Below, in pieces: positions 23,987 to 33,041 of a stretch of DNA of 64,000 bases (the stretch's first letter is position 1; each line of letters starts with the position of its first letter). Below the pieces are notes generated by a model. The model was not told where the DNA came from, did not search any database, and worked only from the letters and a program-made list of their open reading frames with translations. Both the position numbers and the translations under genes were made by a program. Source of the DNA: Desulfitobacterium sp038181555 (GTDB taxonomy: Bacteria > Bacillota > Desulfitobacteriia > Desulfitobacteriales > Desulfitobacteriaceae); NCBI RefSeq assembly GCF_038181555.1, contig NZ_JBBWUA010000014.1:12523-76522 (forward strand). Reading direction: 5' to 3'.

Positions 23987-25375
23987 CTAATAGATTCCGC
24001 CGCCAATGAATTCTCGTAAGATAGAGTTGAAAGGAACTTTGGCAACATCCATGGTTTGAAAGTGATGAAGAAGTCTTAAGAGGTGGGTCGCGGTGGCATG
24101 ATAGGGATGGTCAGGTGTAATCGTAATGAGCAGAGGTTCCGCATAGGCTTTAAGAGCGTTCAACTCATATAACAGGCTGGAATTGAACATAACATCCGCT
24201 TCCTCTTGATAGGGGAAAATGTTGTTGATCTCTCCTCGCCGTACACTGGGCCATTGATTAAGAGTTTTTTCGGAGCTAATTCCTCGGTACTTGTCATCGC
24301 GGACTAGACGGCGAATTTGACGTACATCCGTCGTCGAGATGCGGTTATGAGCATCAATATTAGGCTGGAAAAGGGCGCTTATATATATTTTGAAGAGATG
24401 AGAACGCTCCAAGGAAGGTAAAAGGCGTGGATTCAGGGCATGAATTCCTTCCATAACCAAGATTTCATCGGCTGCTAACTTCATGCGTTTACCTTCATTT
24501 TTGCGTCGTCCCTCAACAAAATCGAAGATGGGACACTCAATTTCTTCACCATGAATCAAGGCACTGACATGCTGATTTAACAATGGTAAGTCAAGGGCTT
24601 CAAGTGCTTCAAAATCAAATTGACCGTTTTGATCGCGAGGGGTGTGCTCTCGGTCTAAGAAATAGTCATCTAGGGATAGGGCTTTGGGGCGAATACCATT
24701 AACACATAGTTGTGTGGATAGGCGTTGAGCGAAGGTAGTTTTTCCAGAAGAAGAAGGGCCCGAGATAAGGATAATACGAAGATTTTTAATTTGGCTGAGG
24801 ATTCGGTCCGCAATTAATGAGATTTTCTTTTCATGTAATGCTTCAGCTAAGGAAATCAATTCGGTTGTCTTACCATCAAGAACATTTTGATTAATATCTT
24901 CAACCTGATCCAAATGGAGATTTTCTACCCAGCGTTGTGATTCCAGGAAGGTAGCAGCTAATTTTTCTGGTGGGACAAAATTGGGTAGCTCGCAGGGATG
25001 TACAGCGTTGGAAAAGTGCAATATAAAGCCGGGATGGTAATAGATCAAGGTATAGGGATAATGGGCCCCTGTGGGGCGTAGAGCAGGGTAAAGAGACTTT
25101 ACAAAGGTTTGGTTGACCTTTGTGTGGAAAAACCCATCCTCCTCCTCACAGGAGAGGATGGGGGGCTCAGAGTCCACCCATTGATGTAGACGTTCATCGA
25201 TTAGGGATACTTCTCGTGAAGAAAGCGGAGAATTTTCTAATTCACAGTAGACACCATCCAAAATGGAGTATTGAATTTTGAGCTTTTCTAGTGGAAAAAG
25301 CTTCTCGATAATCATAATTAAACCGAAAATAAGGGTTTGCCGATATTGACGGTGAGTAGTCTCATTTACACTCAT
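23987..25375 (-). CDS. Uridine kinase-like nucleoside kinase
   Basis: This 462-residue protein has a C-terminal uridine kinase/PRK P-loop domain: GPSSSGKTTFAQ, a LSLDDYFLDRE segment and VMEGIHALN. A preceding domain has the HHPGFILHFSNAV/LPNFVPPEKL type, related to the threonyl-tRNA synthetase second additional domain. Relatives of about 550 residues also carry an N-terminal TGS domain, which is missing here. The start is set at ATG 25375, where AAAAGGAGC lies seven bases upstream; the frame extends 24 codons further without support. Likely role: nucleoside phosphorylation or a related small-molecule kinase. Confidence 0.82.
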   Translation of the reverse strand: MSVNETTHRQYRQTLIFGLIMIIEKLFPLEKLKIQYSILDGVYCELENSPLSSREVSLIDERLHQWVDSEPPILSCEEEDGFFHTKVNQTFVKSLYPALRPTGAHYPYTLIYYHPGFILHFSNAVHPCELPNFVPPEKLAATFLESQRWVENLHLDQVEDINQNVLDGKTTELISLAEALHEKKISLIADRILSQIKNLRIILISGPSSSGKTTFAQRLSTQLCVNGIRPKALSLDDYFLDREHTPRDQNGQFDFEALEALDLPLLNQHVSALIHGEEIECPIFDFVEGRRKNEGKRMKLAADEILVMEGIHALNPRLLPSLERSHLFKIYISALFQPNIDAHNRISTTDVRQIRRLVRDDKYRGISSEKTLNQWPSVRRGEINNIFPYQEEADVMFNSSLLYELNALKAYAEPLLITITPDHPYHATATHLLRLLHHFQTMDVAKVPFNSILREFIGGGIY

Positions 25376-25555
25376 CTTTATGCTCCTTTTCCATATAATC
25401 TGCTGATAATAGCTTGATAGTTGAATAATTCTCCAATAGAGCAGCAACTTCCTCTGTTTTGGAATGACTTTCCTTTAGTTATGGTATACTGGAGAAGGAA
25501 AAATGTCTATCAGTGGCGAATAGAAATCGGATATTGTCTTGGGGAGTGAAGCGAA

Positions 25556-27028
25556 TTGTACGAAAGCACAAGAGGAAATTATCCGGAACAAACAGGAAAA
25601 GAAGCCATTGCCTTGGGTATGGTTCCGGTGGGTGGATTATTTGTTCCAAAGCATTACCCAAAAATCAACTGGGAGGAAATCCGCGGTCTAACCTATCCAG
25701 AGCTTGCTCAATTGATTTTTCAATCCTATCTTCCCGATTTTGAGAAAGAAAAATGCATTGAGGCTTCAGAAATATATAATAATAAGGTCTTTGATTCGGA
25801 TAATCCCGCTCCACTGGTAAGGGTGGGGAAGATGGGAATACTGGAATTATGGCATGGGCCTACAGCTGCCTTTAAAGACATGGCCTTGCAAGTTCTGCCT
25901 CGTTTACTTGGCGAAAGCATGAAGGTGCTAACCAAAACGGATCGAGTCCTGATTCTTGTAGCTACCTCGGGAGATACCGGAAAGGCTGCTTTGGAGGGCT
26001 TTAAGAATGTTAAGGGCACAGAGATCATGGTGTTTTATCCCGAGCATGGTGTCAGCACTGTTCAAGAACGGCAAATGACTACCACCGATGGAGTTAATAC
26101 CCGGGTTGTGCCCGTCATGGGTAACTTTGACCAATGTCAATCTGCAGTTAAAGAGATTTTCGCCAGTTCAAAATTGAGATCAACCTTTAATCAACAGGGC
26201 ATCGCTTTTTCTTCAGCGAACTCGATCAACTGGGGTAGACTCTTGCCACAAATCGTCTATTATTTTTGGGCCTATCTGCAGGCCGTGGAGTCCCAAGCGC
26301 TTCGTCCCGGAGAAGAAATGAATGTGGTTGTCCCCACGGGTAACTTCGGTAATATCCTTGCTGCCTATTATGCCAAGATAATGGGTTTACCGATTAATAA
26401 ACTGATTTGTGCCTCCAATGAAAATAATGTTTTGACAGATTTCTTTGCTGAGGGAATCTATAATCGAAATCGACCTTTCTATGTGACTTCCTCGCCCTCG
26501 ATGGATATCCTGATATCCAGCAATTTCGAGCGGTTTTTGTATGAAATGTCAGGAAGAAGACCGGATAAAATCAGCAAATGGTATAAAGATCTTCAAGAAC
26601 GAGGTGCCTTTATGGTTGATTCTGACACCCTGGCCAAGGCAAGGGATGCAGTTGACGCCGGCTGGGCCAATGAAGCAGAGGTTCTGAAGGTCATTGATGC
26701 TGTCTATCAAGAATATTCCTATGTCTTAGATCCTCATACTGCCGTTGCCGTGAAAGTATACGATGATTATGCGAAGAAGTCGGGTGATCAGACCTATACA
26801 ATTATTGCTTCAACTGCAAGCCCATATAAATTTGCCAAAACTGTTCTTGCGGGAATCGATGCAAGTGCTGTCTCAGGGGATGAATGGATTAATTTGAAGA
26901 AGCTGAGTGAGATCACCGGTTGGGCTATTCCTCAAGGACTTCAGGGGTTAGAGGATAAACAAACCTTTGGAATGAGCCATGTCAGCCCAGACAAGATTTC
27001 TGAACTGATTAAGAAAGTATATATCTAA
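25556..27028 (+). CDS. thrC: Threonine synthase
   Basis: This 490-residue PLP enzyme converts O-phosphohomoserine to threonine. The PLP lysine is in GPTAAFKDMALQ (about residue 108) and the phosphate loop in ATSGDTGKAAL. The N-terminal YESTRG and the later FSSANSINWGRLLPQ are typical of the long, yeast/E. coli-like form. The start is TTG 25556 preceded by GGGGAGTGAA. A terminator separates it from the convergent pheA. Confidence 0.93.
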   Translation: MYESTRGNYPEQTGKEAIALGMVPVGGLFVPKHYPKINWEEIRGLTYPELAQLIFQSYLPDFEKEKCIEASEIYNNKVFDSDNPAPLVRVGKMGILELWHGPTAAFKDMALQVLPRLLGESMKVLTKTDRVLILVATSGDTGKAALEGFKNVKGTEIMVFYPEHGVSTVQERQMTTTDGVNTRVVPVMGNFDQCQSAVKEIFASSKLRSTFNQQGIAFSSANSINWGRLLPQIVYYFWAYLQAVESQALRPGEEMNVVVPTGNFGNILAAYYAKIMGLPINKLICASNENNVLTDFFAEGIYNRNRPFYVTSSPSMDILISSNFERFLYEMSGRRPDKISKWYKDLQERGAFMVDSDTLAKARDAVDAGWANEAEVLKVIDAVYQEYSYVLDPHTAVAVKVYDDYAKKSGDQTYTIIASTASPYKFAKTVLAGIDASAVSGDEWINLKKLSEITGWAIPQGLQGLEDKQTFGMSHVSPDKISELIKKVYI

Positions 27029-27063
27029 AGTCAAAACGTCTAAAGTCAAAAAAGTCTTAAGAC

Positions 27064-27107
27064 AAAACGAGTTCGGGTGCTGATATCTCATCTCCCAAAC
27101 TCGTTTT
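27064..27107 (+). terminator. Bidirectional terminator between thrC and pheA
   Basis: AAAACGAGTTCGGG (27064-27077) pairs with CCCAAACTCGTTTT (27094-27107) with one mismatch. It has A and T runs on the two flanks suited to both strands. Confidence 0.8.
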
Positions 27108-27116
27108 ATATTTCTA

Positions 27117-27974
27117 TTAATTTTTGGTGAGCGGCTTGGCTTTGGGGTATGAACCAAGAAGTTTGGTGTTAACACCTTTGTTTTTTAAAGCCCAGAGAGC
27201 ATCCTGGAGGGAAGATGAGAAGACATAACCATCGACGTCAACGAAGAAGACATACTCACCCAGCCTTTTCTTGGAAGGCCGTGACTCAATCCGGCTCAAA
27301 TTAATACTCCTTAAGGAAAATTCCTGAAGAGCATCGGCTAAGGAACCGGGGGTATCTCCCGTGACAATTAAAAGTGAAGTCTTGTCTTCCTCACTCATCT
27401 CGGCAAGATGGTGACCAACGAAAACAAAGCGTGTAGCATTGAGCGTTGAGTCTTGAATTTTTTCCGCCAGACAGTGCAGGTTATAGATTTCAGCTGATCG
27501 ACGAGGACCGATGGCCGCCCAATTATGGTCTGGATTCTGAGAAATTTTCGTTGCAGCCTCCGTGGTGCTGAAGCAGGGAGATTGACTTGCTTGGGGGAGA
27601 TGAGTTTCTAAAAAGTCACGGCATTGCCCTAAGGCTTGTTCGTGAGAAAATACTTGTTCTATCTCCTCAAAGTCTAGTGGTTTGGCGGTGAGTAAGCATT
27701 GCTCTACGGGGTGGATAAATTCCCTCATAATATAGAGATTTTCAATTTGGCCTAGCATATCCATGGTCACGGCAACTTGGCCTTCGGTGGAGTTTTCTAG
27801 CGGAACAAAGGCTCCTTCGATCTCGAGAGCTTGGCAGGCATTTAAAAGCTTGGGAATCGTTGTGAAAGGAATTAGCTCTACTGGAGGTTCCATAATTTCC
27901 GGTTGAGTGGCTAAAAAGAGCTGGAGCGCTTCTTCGGAAAAGCTGCCCGTCGGTCCTAAATATCCAATCTTCAT
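27117..27974 (-). CDS. pheA: Prephenate dehydratase
   Basis: This 285-residue enzyme makes phenylpyruvate in phenylalanine synthesis. The N-terminal MKIGYLGPTGSFSEEAL, the VPLENSTEGQV core, a catalytic-region TRFVFVG and a C-terminal ACT domain (SLLIVTGDTPGSLADALQ, ESRPSKKRLGEYVFFVD) are all present. The ACT domain implies phenylalanine feedback. There is no fused chorismate mutase. AAGGGAGG precedes ATG, and the leader contains an intrinsic terminator, suggesting attenuation. Confidence 0.95.
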   Translation of the reverse strand: MKIGYLGPTGSFSEEALQLFLATQPEIMEPPVELIPFTTIPKLLNACQALEIEGAFVPLENSTEGQVAVTMDMLGQIENLYIMREFIHPVEQCLLTAKPLDFEEIEQVFSHEQALGQCRDFLETHLPQASQSPCFSTTEAATKISQNPDHNWAAIGPRRSAEIYNLHCLAEKIQDSTLNATRFVFVGHHLAEMSEEDKTSLLIVTGDTPGSLADALQEFSLRSINLSRIESRPSKKRLGEYVFFVDVDGYVFSSSLQDALWALKNKGVNTKLLGSYPKAKPLTKN

Positions 27975-27999
27975 TCTATCTACCTCCCTTAGGATATTT

Positions 28000-28048
28000 T
28001 CAAAATAAAAAAGAGCTTAACTATCCCGATCAAAGGGGCGAGTTAAGC
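28000..28048 (-). promoter_or_regulatory. Leader terminator (attenuator) of pheA
   Basis: On the minus strand GCTTAACT...CCC pairs with GGG...AGTTAAGC (arms 28048-28041 and 28022-28015) and is followed by TCTTTTTTATTTT. It lies 25-75 bases before the pheA start. A minus-strand -10-like TATAAT lies just upstream. No T-box sequence was found. Confidence 0.6.
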
Positions 28049-28156
28049 GTAATTTGATTTTACCAATTATATCAATAACTTTTGCTATTGAAAAGGCTTT
28101 TTTACTTTTATCTGACTAAAAGTTTAATTTTTAGGAAATTTCCGTTCACTTTAAAC

Positions 28157-28185
28157 TTGCACAAACCCTATAAGCACGTTAAAAT
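28157..28185 (+). promoter_or_regulatory. SigA-type promoter of the candidate sRNA
   Basis: -35 TTGCAC (28157-28162), spacer exactly 17, -10 TAAAAT (28180-28185). The expected start is at about 28192, where the hairpin begins. Confidence 0.65.
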
Positions 28186-28191
28186 ATGTGT

Positions 28192-28278
28192 GGAAGGTTG
28201 GGGAACCTTCCTGGGAGATAGGTGGACGAGGTGGCAGAAACAGGCAGTGGAACGTACGCTGCCTGTTTCACTTTTTTA
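28192..28278 (+). ncRNA. Candidate small RNA, about 86 nt, with its own promoter and terminator
   Basis: The 5' hairpin GGAAGGTT-GGGG-AACCTTCC (28192-28211) is perfect. A G-rich linker (28212-28236) follows, then a terminator hairpin GAAACAGGCAG/CTGCCTGTTTC (28237-28247/28259-28269) with a T run at 28272-28277. No open frame with a ribosome site fits. It ends about 160 bp before pepF, which has a promoter of its own, so it does not look like a pepF riboswitch. No Rfam family is recognised by eye. Confidence 0.6.
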
Positions 28279-28374
28279 TATACGTATTAATAAACTCCCT
28301 GTATTTCTCAGGCTATTATTCCCTGATGTTGATATTTATACCGGGCCTTGAGAATGAGAACCGTGAAGAGAATT

Positions 28375-28404
28375 TTGCTAAATATTACCCCTAATGTGTA
28401 TAAT
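28375..28404 (+). promoter_or_regulatory. Promoter of pepF
   Basis: -35 TTGCTA (28375-28380), 18-bp spacer, -10 TATAAT (28399-28404), 33 bp before the start codon. Confidence 0.6.
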
Positions 28405-28437
28405 AAGCTGGTAAGTGTGATTTAGGAGGTAAGCAAA

Positions 28438-30237
28438 ATGGAACAAGCTAAACAAAAATCTCGCTCGGAGATTCCTCAAGAATATAAATGGAATCTTGAA
28501 GACATTTTTCCCCATGATCAAGCTTGGGAGGAAGAGTATATCAAAGCTGAGAAGCTTTTGCTTAAAGCTGGAGAATATCAAGGACGTCTGGGGGAGAGTG
28601 CCGAAACATTATTAGCATGCTTTGCTTGGGTGGACGAAATCGGCCAAAGCGTCGGCGAAATCTACACCTATGCACGGATGCGTCGTGACGAGGATAATCG
28701 GGATTCACATTATCAAGCCTTAACCGATCGAGCCGGTGCCCTCTCTGTACGTGTCGGGAGTGCTCTGGCCTTTGTCGTTCCTGAAATTCTCTCCCTACCG
28801 GATGGGATGCTTCAGGAATATCGTCAAGCAAATGCCCAATTAGCCCTCTACGACCATGCTTTAGATGATATTCTACGCAAACGGGACCATGTTTTAAGCC
28901 CGGCGGAAGAAAAACTACTGGCCGAAATGGGAGAAATTGCGGATGGCCCCAGTACCATTTTTGGGATGGCCAATAATGCGGACCTGAAATTTCCTACCAT
29001 CAAGGATGAAAAAGGTGCGGAAGTCGAGCTTACCAAGGGTAATTATATTCAATTTATGGAAAGCGAAGATCGTCGTGTTCGGCAGGAGGCCTTTGAAACC
29101 TTATATGCTACCTATCAAAAGCAGATTAATACTTGGGCAGCTATTCTCAGTTCGAATATCAAGGGTGATGTCTTTTTCGCTAAGTCTCGTCGTTACCCCT
29201 CGGCAATTGAGTCATCCTTGAATGCTGACAAGGTTCCTCTTACAGTCTATCATTCCTTGATTGAAACGGTTCGCGAGTTTCTGCCGGAGATGCATCGCTA
29301 TGTGAAGCTGAGAAAGAAGGCTTTGGGGCTTGATGAGCTTCATATGTATGATATTTATGTACCCATTGTGTCGGAAGTCAATATGAAAATCCCCTATGCC
29401 CAAGCTGTGGAAATGTGTCAGGCAGGGTTAAAGCCTTTAGGACAAGAGTATGGCAAGGTTTTAGAAAAGGGCTTTAATTCTCATTGGATCGATGTGTATG
29501 AAAACGAAGGCAAGACCAGCGGTGCTTATTCATGGGGTACATACGGTTCCCATCCTTATGTCTTGCTCAATCATCAAGATACCCTGGATTCGATGTTTAC
29601 CATCGCTCATGAGATGGGTCATTCACTCCATACCTATTATTCCAACCAAACTCAGCCTCATATTTATGCCGGTTACACGATTTTCGTTGCTGAAGTTGCC
29701 TCTACCCTTAATGAAGGTTTAGTTATGGATCATCTGCTTAAAACAACTGAAGACCCGAAGCTACTGGCCTATCTATTAAACCATTATCTAGAGCAATTCC
29801 GAGGCACTGTTTTCCGCCAGACCATGTTTGCGGAGTTTGAAATGAAAACCCATGCTATGGTGGAAGCTGGGGAAGCCCTTACAGCGGATTTGTTGTCCAG
29901 TGTCTATCTTAAACTCAATGAGGATTATTATGGACCGGATGTGGTTATGGATCCTCAGATCGCTATTGAATGGGCAAGGATTCCTCATTTTTACAATGCC
30001 TTCTATGTGTATAAATATGCTACGGGATTCTCAGCAGCTACGGCCTTAAGCAGAAAAATCCTCGACGAAGGGGAGCCTGCCGTGAAGCGTTACCTAGAAT
30101 TTTTGTCGAGCGGAAGCTCGGACTATCCCATTGAGCTTTTGCGTAAGGCGGGAGTGGATATGGAGACCCCGTTACCTGTGAGAGAAGCTTTGCAGGTCTT
30201 TAAAGGACTTCTCGATCGTTTGGAAGCTCTTCTTTAA
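28438..30237 (+). CDS. pepF: Oligoendopeptidase F
   Basis: This 599-residue M3-family zinc peptidase carries HEMGH at 391-395 (zinc histidines and catalytic Glu), with the third ligand Glu in the downstream FVAEVASTLNE. The N-terminal KWNLEDIFPHDQAWEEEY is typical of PepF. It degrades intracellular oligopeptides and would complement the oligopeptide transporter at 52.8-58.5 kb. TAGGAGGTAAG lies just before ATG. Confidence 0.95.
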   Translation: MEQAKQKSRSEIPQEYKWNLEDIFPHDQAWEEEYIKAEKLLLKAGEYQGRLGESAETLLACFAWVDEIGQSVGEIYTYARMRRDEDNRDSHYQALTDRAGALSVRVGSALAFVVPEILSLPDGMLQEYRQANAQLALYDHALDDILRKRDHVLSPAEEKLLAEMGEIADGPSTIFGMANNADLKFPTIKDEKGAEVELTKGNYIQFMESEDRRVRQEAFETLYATYQKQINTWAAILSSNIKGDVFFAKSRRYPSAIESSLNADKVPLTVYHSLIETVREFLPEMHRYVKLRKKALGLDELHMYDIYVPIVSEVNMKIPYAQAVEMCQAGLKPLGQEYGKVLEKGFNSHWIDVYENEGKTSGAYSWGTYGSHPYVLLNHQDTLDSMFTIAHEMGHSLHTYYSNQTQPHIYAGYTIFVAEVASTLNEGLVMDHLLKTTEDPKLLAYLLNHYLEQFRGTVFRQTMFAEFEMKTHAMVEAGEALTADLLSSVYLKLNEDYYGPDVVMDPQIAIEWARIPHFYNAFYVYKYATGFSAATALSRKILDEGEPAVKRYLEFLSSGSSDYPIELLRKAGVDMETPLPVREALQVFKGLLDRLEALL

Positions 30238-30345
30238 GGGCAAGTCTTCCCAAAGACCTACCTTGACAAAGATTATGGATAAGCACACTATTTATATTAG
30301 GTTATTGCTTGATTTAAGATTCTCAGAAAGAAAGGATGAAGGATT

Positions 30346-31185
30346 ATGAGTGATGCATGCAGCTCATGTTCATCAGCGAGTACCTGTACCACAGGCAGCT
30401 GTCCGTCTAAACCAGAAAAAACGAAAGCCCAAGAAGCCAGTAACATTAAAAGCGTTATCGCGATTATGAGTGGCAAAGGGGGCGTAGGTAAATCCTCTGT
30501 CACCTCTATGCTTGCCGTAAGTTTAATGAGAAAAGGCTATAAGGTCGGTATCTTAGATGCGGATATTACAGGGCCAAGTATTCCGAAGATTTTCGGCCTA
30601 AAAGGTAAAGCAGATATCAATGAGACAGGAGTCGTTCCTGTCGAATCACAGCATGGCATAAAGGTTATGTCCTTAAATCTAATGCTCCCTAACGAAGATG
30701 AGCCGGTAATCTGGAGAAGTTCGATTATATCGCAGATGGTAAGGCAGTTCTGGACCGATGTTATCTGGGGAGAACTGGATTTCTTACTTGTTGATCTACC
30801 GCCGGGAACTGGGGACGTACCCATTACGGTGATGCAAAGCTTGCCCGTGTCTGGCATAGTCATCGTGACCAGCCCTCAACAATTAGCTGGAATGATCGTT
30901 CGCAAAGCGATCAAAATGGTGAAAAAATATGATGCAAATATCTATGGCTTGATCGAGAATATGGCTTACGTGTCTTGCCCTCATTGTGAAGATAGGATTG
31001 AGATTTTTGGCAAACCACATGGAGAAGAGGAAGCTGCGAAAAACGAAATTCCCTATCTCGGGCAATTACCCATTGATCCGGTTTTAGCGACCGTGTCGGA
31101 CCTCGGCAAAATCGAGGATTACGAATCAGAGAATTTTAAAGATATTGCTCAACGCTTAGCCGACAGCATTAAAACAACCGCGTAA
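30346..31185 (+). CDS. Mrp/ApbC-type P-loop ATPase (Fe-S carrier)
   Basis: This 279-residue Mrp/NBP35 family protein has the deviant Walker A SGKGGVGKSS (42-51), DADITGPS, and a DLPPGTGD switch. A CPHC pair near residue 210 bridges the dimer cluster. The N-terminal 20 residues hold four cysteines (C5, C8, C14, C19) in a C-x2-C-x5-C-x4-C array, as in NBP35. It carries and inserts iron-sulfur clusters, which fits the many Fe-S proteins here. GAAAGGATGAAGG precedes the ATG. Confidence 0.92.
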   Translation: MSDACSSCSSASTCTTGSCPSKPEKTKAQEASNIKSVIAIMSGKGGVGKSSVTSMLAVSLMRKGYKVGILDADITGPSIPKIFGLKGKADINETGVVPVESQHGIKVMSLNLMLPNEDEPVIWRSSIISQMVRQFWTDVIWGELDFLLVDLPPGTGDVPITVMQSLPVSGIVIVTSPQQLAGMIVRKAIKMVKKYDANIYGLIENMAYVSCPHCEDRIEIFGKPHGEEEAAKNEIPYLGQLPIDPVLATVSDLGKIEDYESENFKDIAQRLADSIKTTA

Positions 31186-31220
31186 AGAGAAGAGGGGGGT
31201 GGCCGGTTTAGCCGGGTACT

Positions 31221-32471
31221 ATGGGATCAACAATACGAGATATTAATTTAGCAGACAAAGGCCAATTAAAAATTGACTGGGTTCAAGGACATATGCCTGT
31301 ATTAAACACCTTGAGGGAGGAGTTCGAAAGAACTCAACCCTTTAAAGGTAAAAAGGTGACTATTTGCTTGCACTTAGAAGCAAAGACAGCCTATCTTGCC
31401 AAAGTCGTCCAAGCAGGTGGAGCGGAGGTCACAGTAGTGGCTAGTAATCCTTTATCTACCCAAGATGATGTAGTTGCTGCTCTAGTGGCTGGAGGTGTTC
31501 ATGCTCACGCTTGGTACGGTGCGACTGATGAGGAGTATCATCAACACCTTCATAAGGCGCTCGATTTTGGCCCGGACTACATAATCGATGATGGTGGCGA
31601 TTTAGTCTCGACCATCCACAAAGAACGTCGGGAATTAATTGGCAAGGTTCTAGGTGGAGCTGAAGAAACCACCACCGGGATTCTCCGTTTACGGGCTATG
31701 GAGAAGAATGGAGAATTGGCTTTTCCCATGATCGCCGTTAATGATGCCGAAATGAAGTACTTATTCGATAATCGCTATGGCACAGGGCAATCGGTTTGGG
31801 ATGGAATAATGCGCACAACCAACTTGGTGGTTGCCGGAAAAACTGTTTGCGTCGTAGGCTATGGATGGTGTGGTAAAGGGGTCGCCTTGAGAGCTAAGGG
31901 CCTCGGTGCCCGAGTCATCATCTGCGAAGTCAACCCAATCAAAGCCAACGAAGCATGGATGGATGGCTTTGAAGTCATGCCCATGGTTGAGGCTGCCCCC
32001 TTCGGCGACTTTTTTGTAACGGTTACCGGGAACAAAGATGTGATTACTGGTGAACACTTCCAAGTGATGAAAGATGGTGCGATCCTAGCTAATGCTGGTC
32101 ATTTTGATGTCGAAGTGAATAAAGTCCAATTAGCGGCTATGGCCAAGAGTTGTCGCGAAGTTCGTAACAATATCGAGGAATATCTGCTTCAGGATGGACG
32201 CAAAATATATCTCTTAGCTGAAGGGCGCTTGGTCAACTTGGCTGCCGGGGATGGTCATCCTGCTGAGGTCATGGATATGACCTTTGCTTTACAGGCTCTC
32301 GCCTTGCATTATTTGGCGACTGCCAAGGCTCCTTTTGAGTCTAAAGTTTATTCCGTTCCCTTAGAAATAGATCAGCGCGTGGCAGAGCTAAAGCTAAGAA
32401 CTTTGGGATTGAAGATTGATCAATTATCAGAGGAACAGGAACGTTATCTGGCGAATTGGCAACATAGCTAA
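31221..32471 (+). CDS. ahcY: Adenosylhomocysteinase
   Basis: This 416-residue enzyme hydrolyses S-adenosylhomocysteine to adenosine and homocysteine with bound NAD. It has the substrate loop HLEAKTAYLA, IDDGGDLV, the NAD-binding VVGYGWCGKG (about 212-221) and the C-terminal LAAGDGHPAEVMDMTFALQ. It lacks the long insertion of eukaryotic enzymes, as do archaeal and thermotoga-like short forms. A stop codon 12 bases upstream fixes this ATG, although the ribosome site is weak. A strong hairpin follows. Confidence 0.95.
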   Translation: MGSTIRDINLADKGQLKIDWVQGHMPVLNTLREEFERTQPFKGKKVTICLHLEAKTAYLAKVVQAGGAEVTVVASNPLSTQDDVVAALVAGGVHAHAWYGATDEEYHQHLHKALDFGPDYIIDDGGDLVSTIHKERRELIGKVLGGAEETTTGILRLRAMEKNGELAFPMIAVNDAEMKYLFDNRYGTGQSVWDGIMRTTNLVVAGKTVCVVGYGWCGKGVALRAKGLGARVIICEVNPIKANEAWMDGFEVMPMVEAAPFGDFFVTVTGNKDVITGEHFQVMKDGAILANAGHFDVEVNKVQLAAMAKSCREVRNNIEEYLLQDGRKIYLLAEGRLVNLAAGDGHPAEVMDMTFALQALALHYLATAKAPFESKVYSVPLEIDQRVAELKLRTLGLKIDQLSEEQERYLANWQHS

Positions 32472-32489
32472 GTTTACCTTTAGTGCGAT

Positions 32490-32523
32490 GAAAGGTCTGA
32501 TGTATTTTGACATCAGACCTTTC
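32490..32523 (+). terminator. 14-bp hairpin after ahcY
   Basis: GAAAGGTCTGATGT (32490-32503) and ACATCAGACCTTTC (32510-32523) are perfect complements with a six-base loop; the T tract is short. Confidence 0.7.
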
Positions 32524-32648
32524 TCGTCCATCTATGAGAATGCACATCTATGCTCTGTTTGCCGACTCGTTAGCCTTTATGCGATTTTGGTAGTTTTTAT
32601 AGCCGGGATCAGATAATGAGGACTAAAGTGAGACAAGAAGGATAAACT

Positions 32649-32927
32649 ATGGATACACCTGCTAAAGAAAGGAAGGTATATCCATTGCGTTATATTTGGC
32701 GAGTTTTTGTAATTCTTGTTATGGTTTTTTTGGCGAAAGGTATTTTTGAAGAGAAGCAACCTCAAGCCTATATTTCTCATCCCCAGGTTCAAGTATTGAT
32801 GGATGAAATTGAATGGAGGGCTTCCCAAATACAGAAAGCCGCTCAGGATTTGCCGGGAAGTATTGAAGTCATGCTGAGGCGCATATTTACTGATGGAAAG
32901 CCGGCAATTGAGGCAAAATCCGTTTAA
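32649..32927 (+). CDS. Small membrane-anchored protein of unknown function
   Basis: This 92-residue protein has one hydrophobic helix (about 16-32) after a short basic N-terminus and a C-terminal amphipathic tail. No family is recognised. GAAGGATAAACT precedes ATG. It stands 110 bp before the promoter of the large structured RNA; its single span does not match the multi-span OLE-associated protein OapA. Confidence 0.55.
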   Translation: MDTPAKERKVYPLRYIWRVFVILVMVFLAKGIFEEKQPQAYISHPQVQVLMDEIEWRASQIQKAAQDLPGSIEVMLRRIFTDGKPAIEAKSV

Positions 32928-33006
32928 TGATAACTTATTTCAACGTTGCGTTCATTTTCGAAGTATAGCAAGCTCAAGGACCGACAATGAAGATTTGAAA
33001 AAAAGA

Positions 33007-33036
33007 TTGATTTCATTGTAAAATAAATAATATAAT
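33007..33036 (+). promoter_or_regulatory. Promoter of the large structured RNA
   Basis: -35 TTGATT (33007-33012), spacer 18, -10 TATAAT (33031-33036). Transcription should start near 33042, at the 5' end of the closing helix. Confidence 0.65.
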
Positions 33037-33041
33037 TGTCT

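Noticed and set aside
27975..28081. T-box riboswitch upstream of pheA
   Set aside because: The leader is short and lacks the AGGGTGGNACCGCG element on the minus strand.
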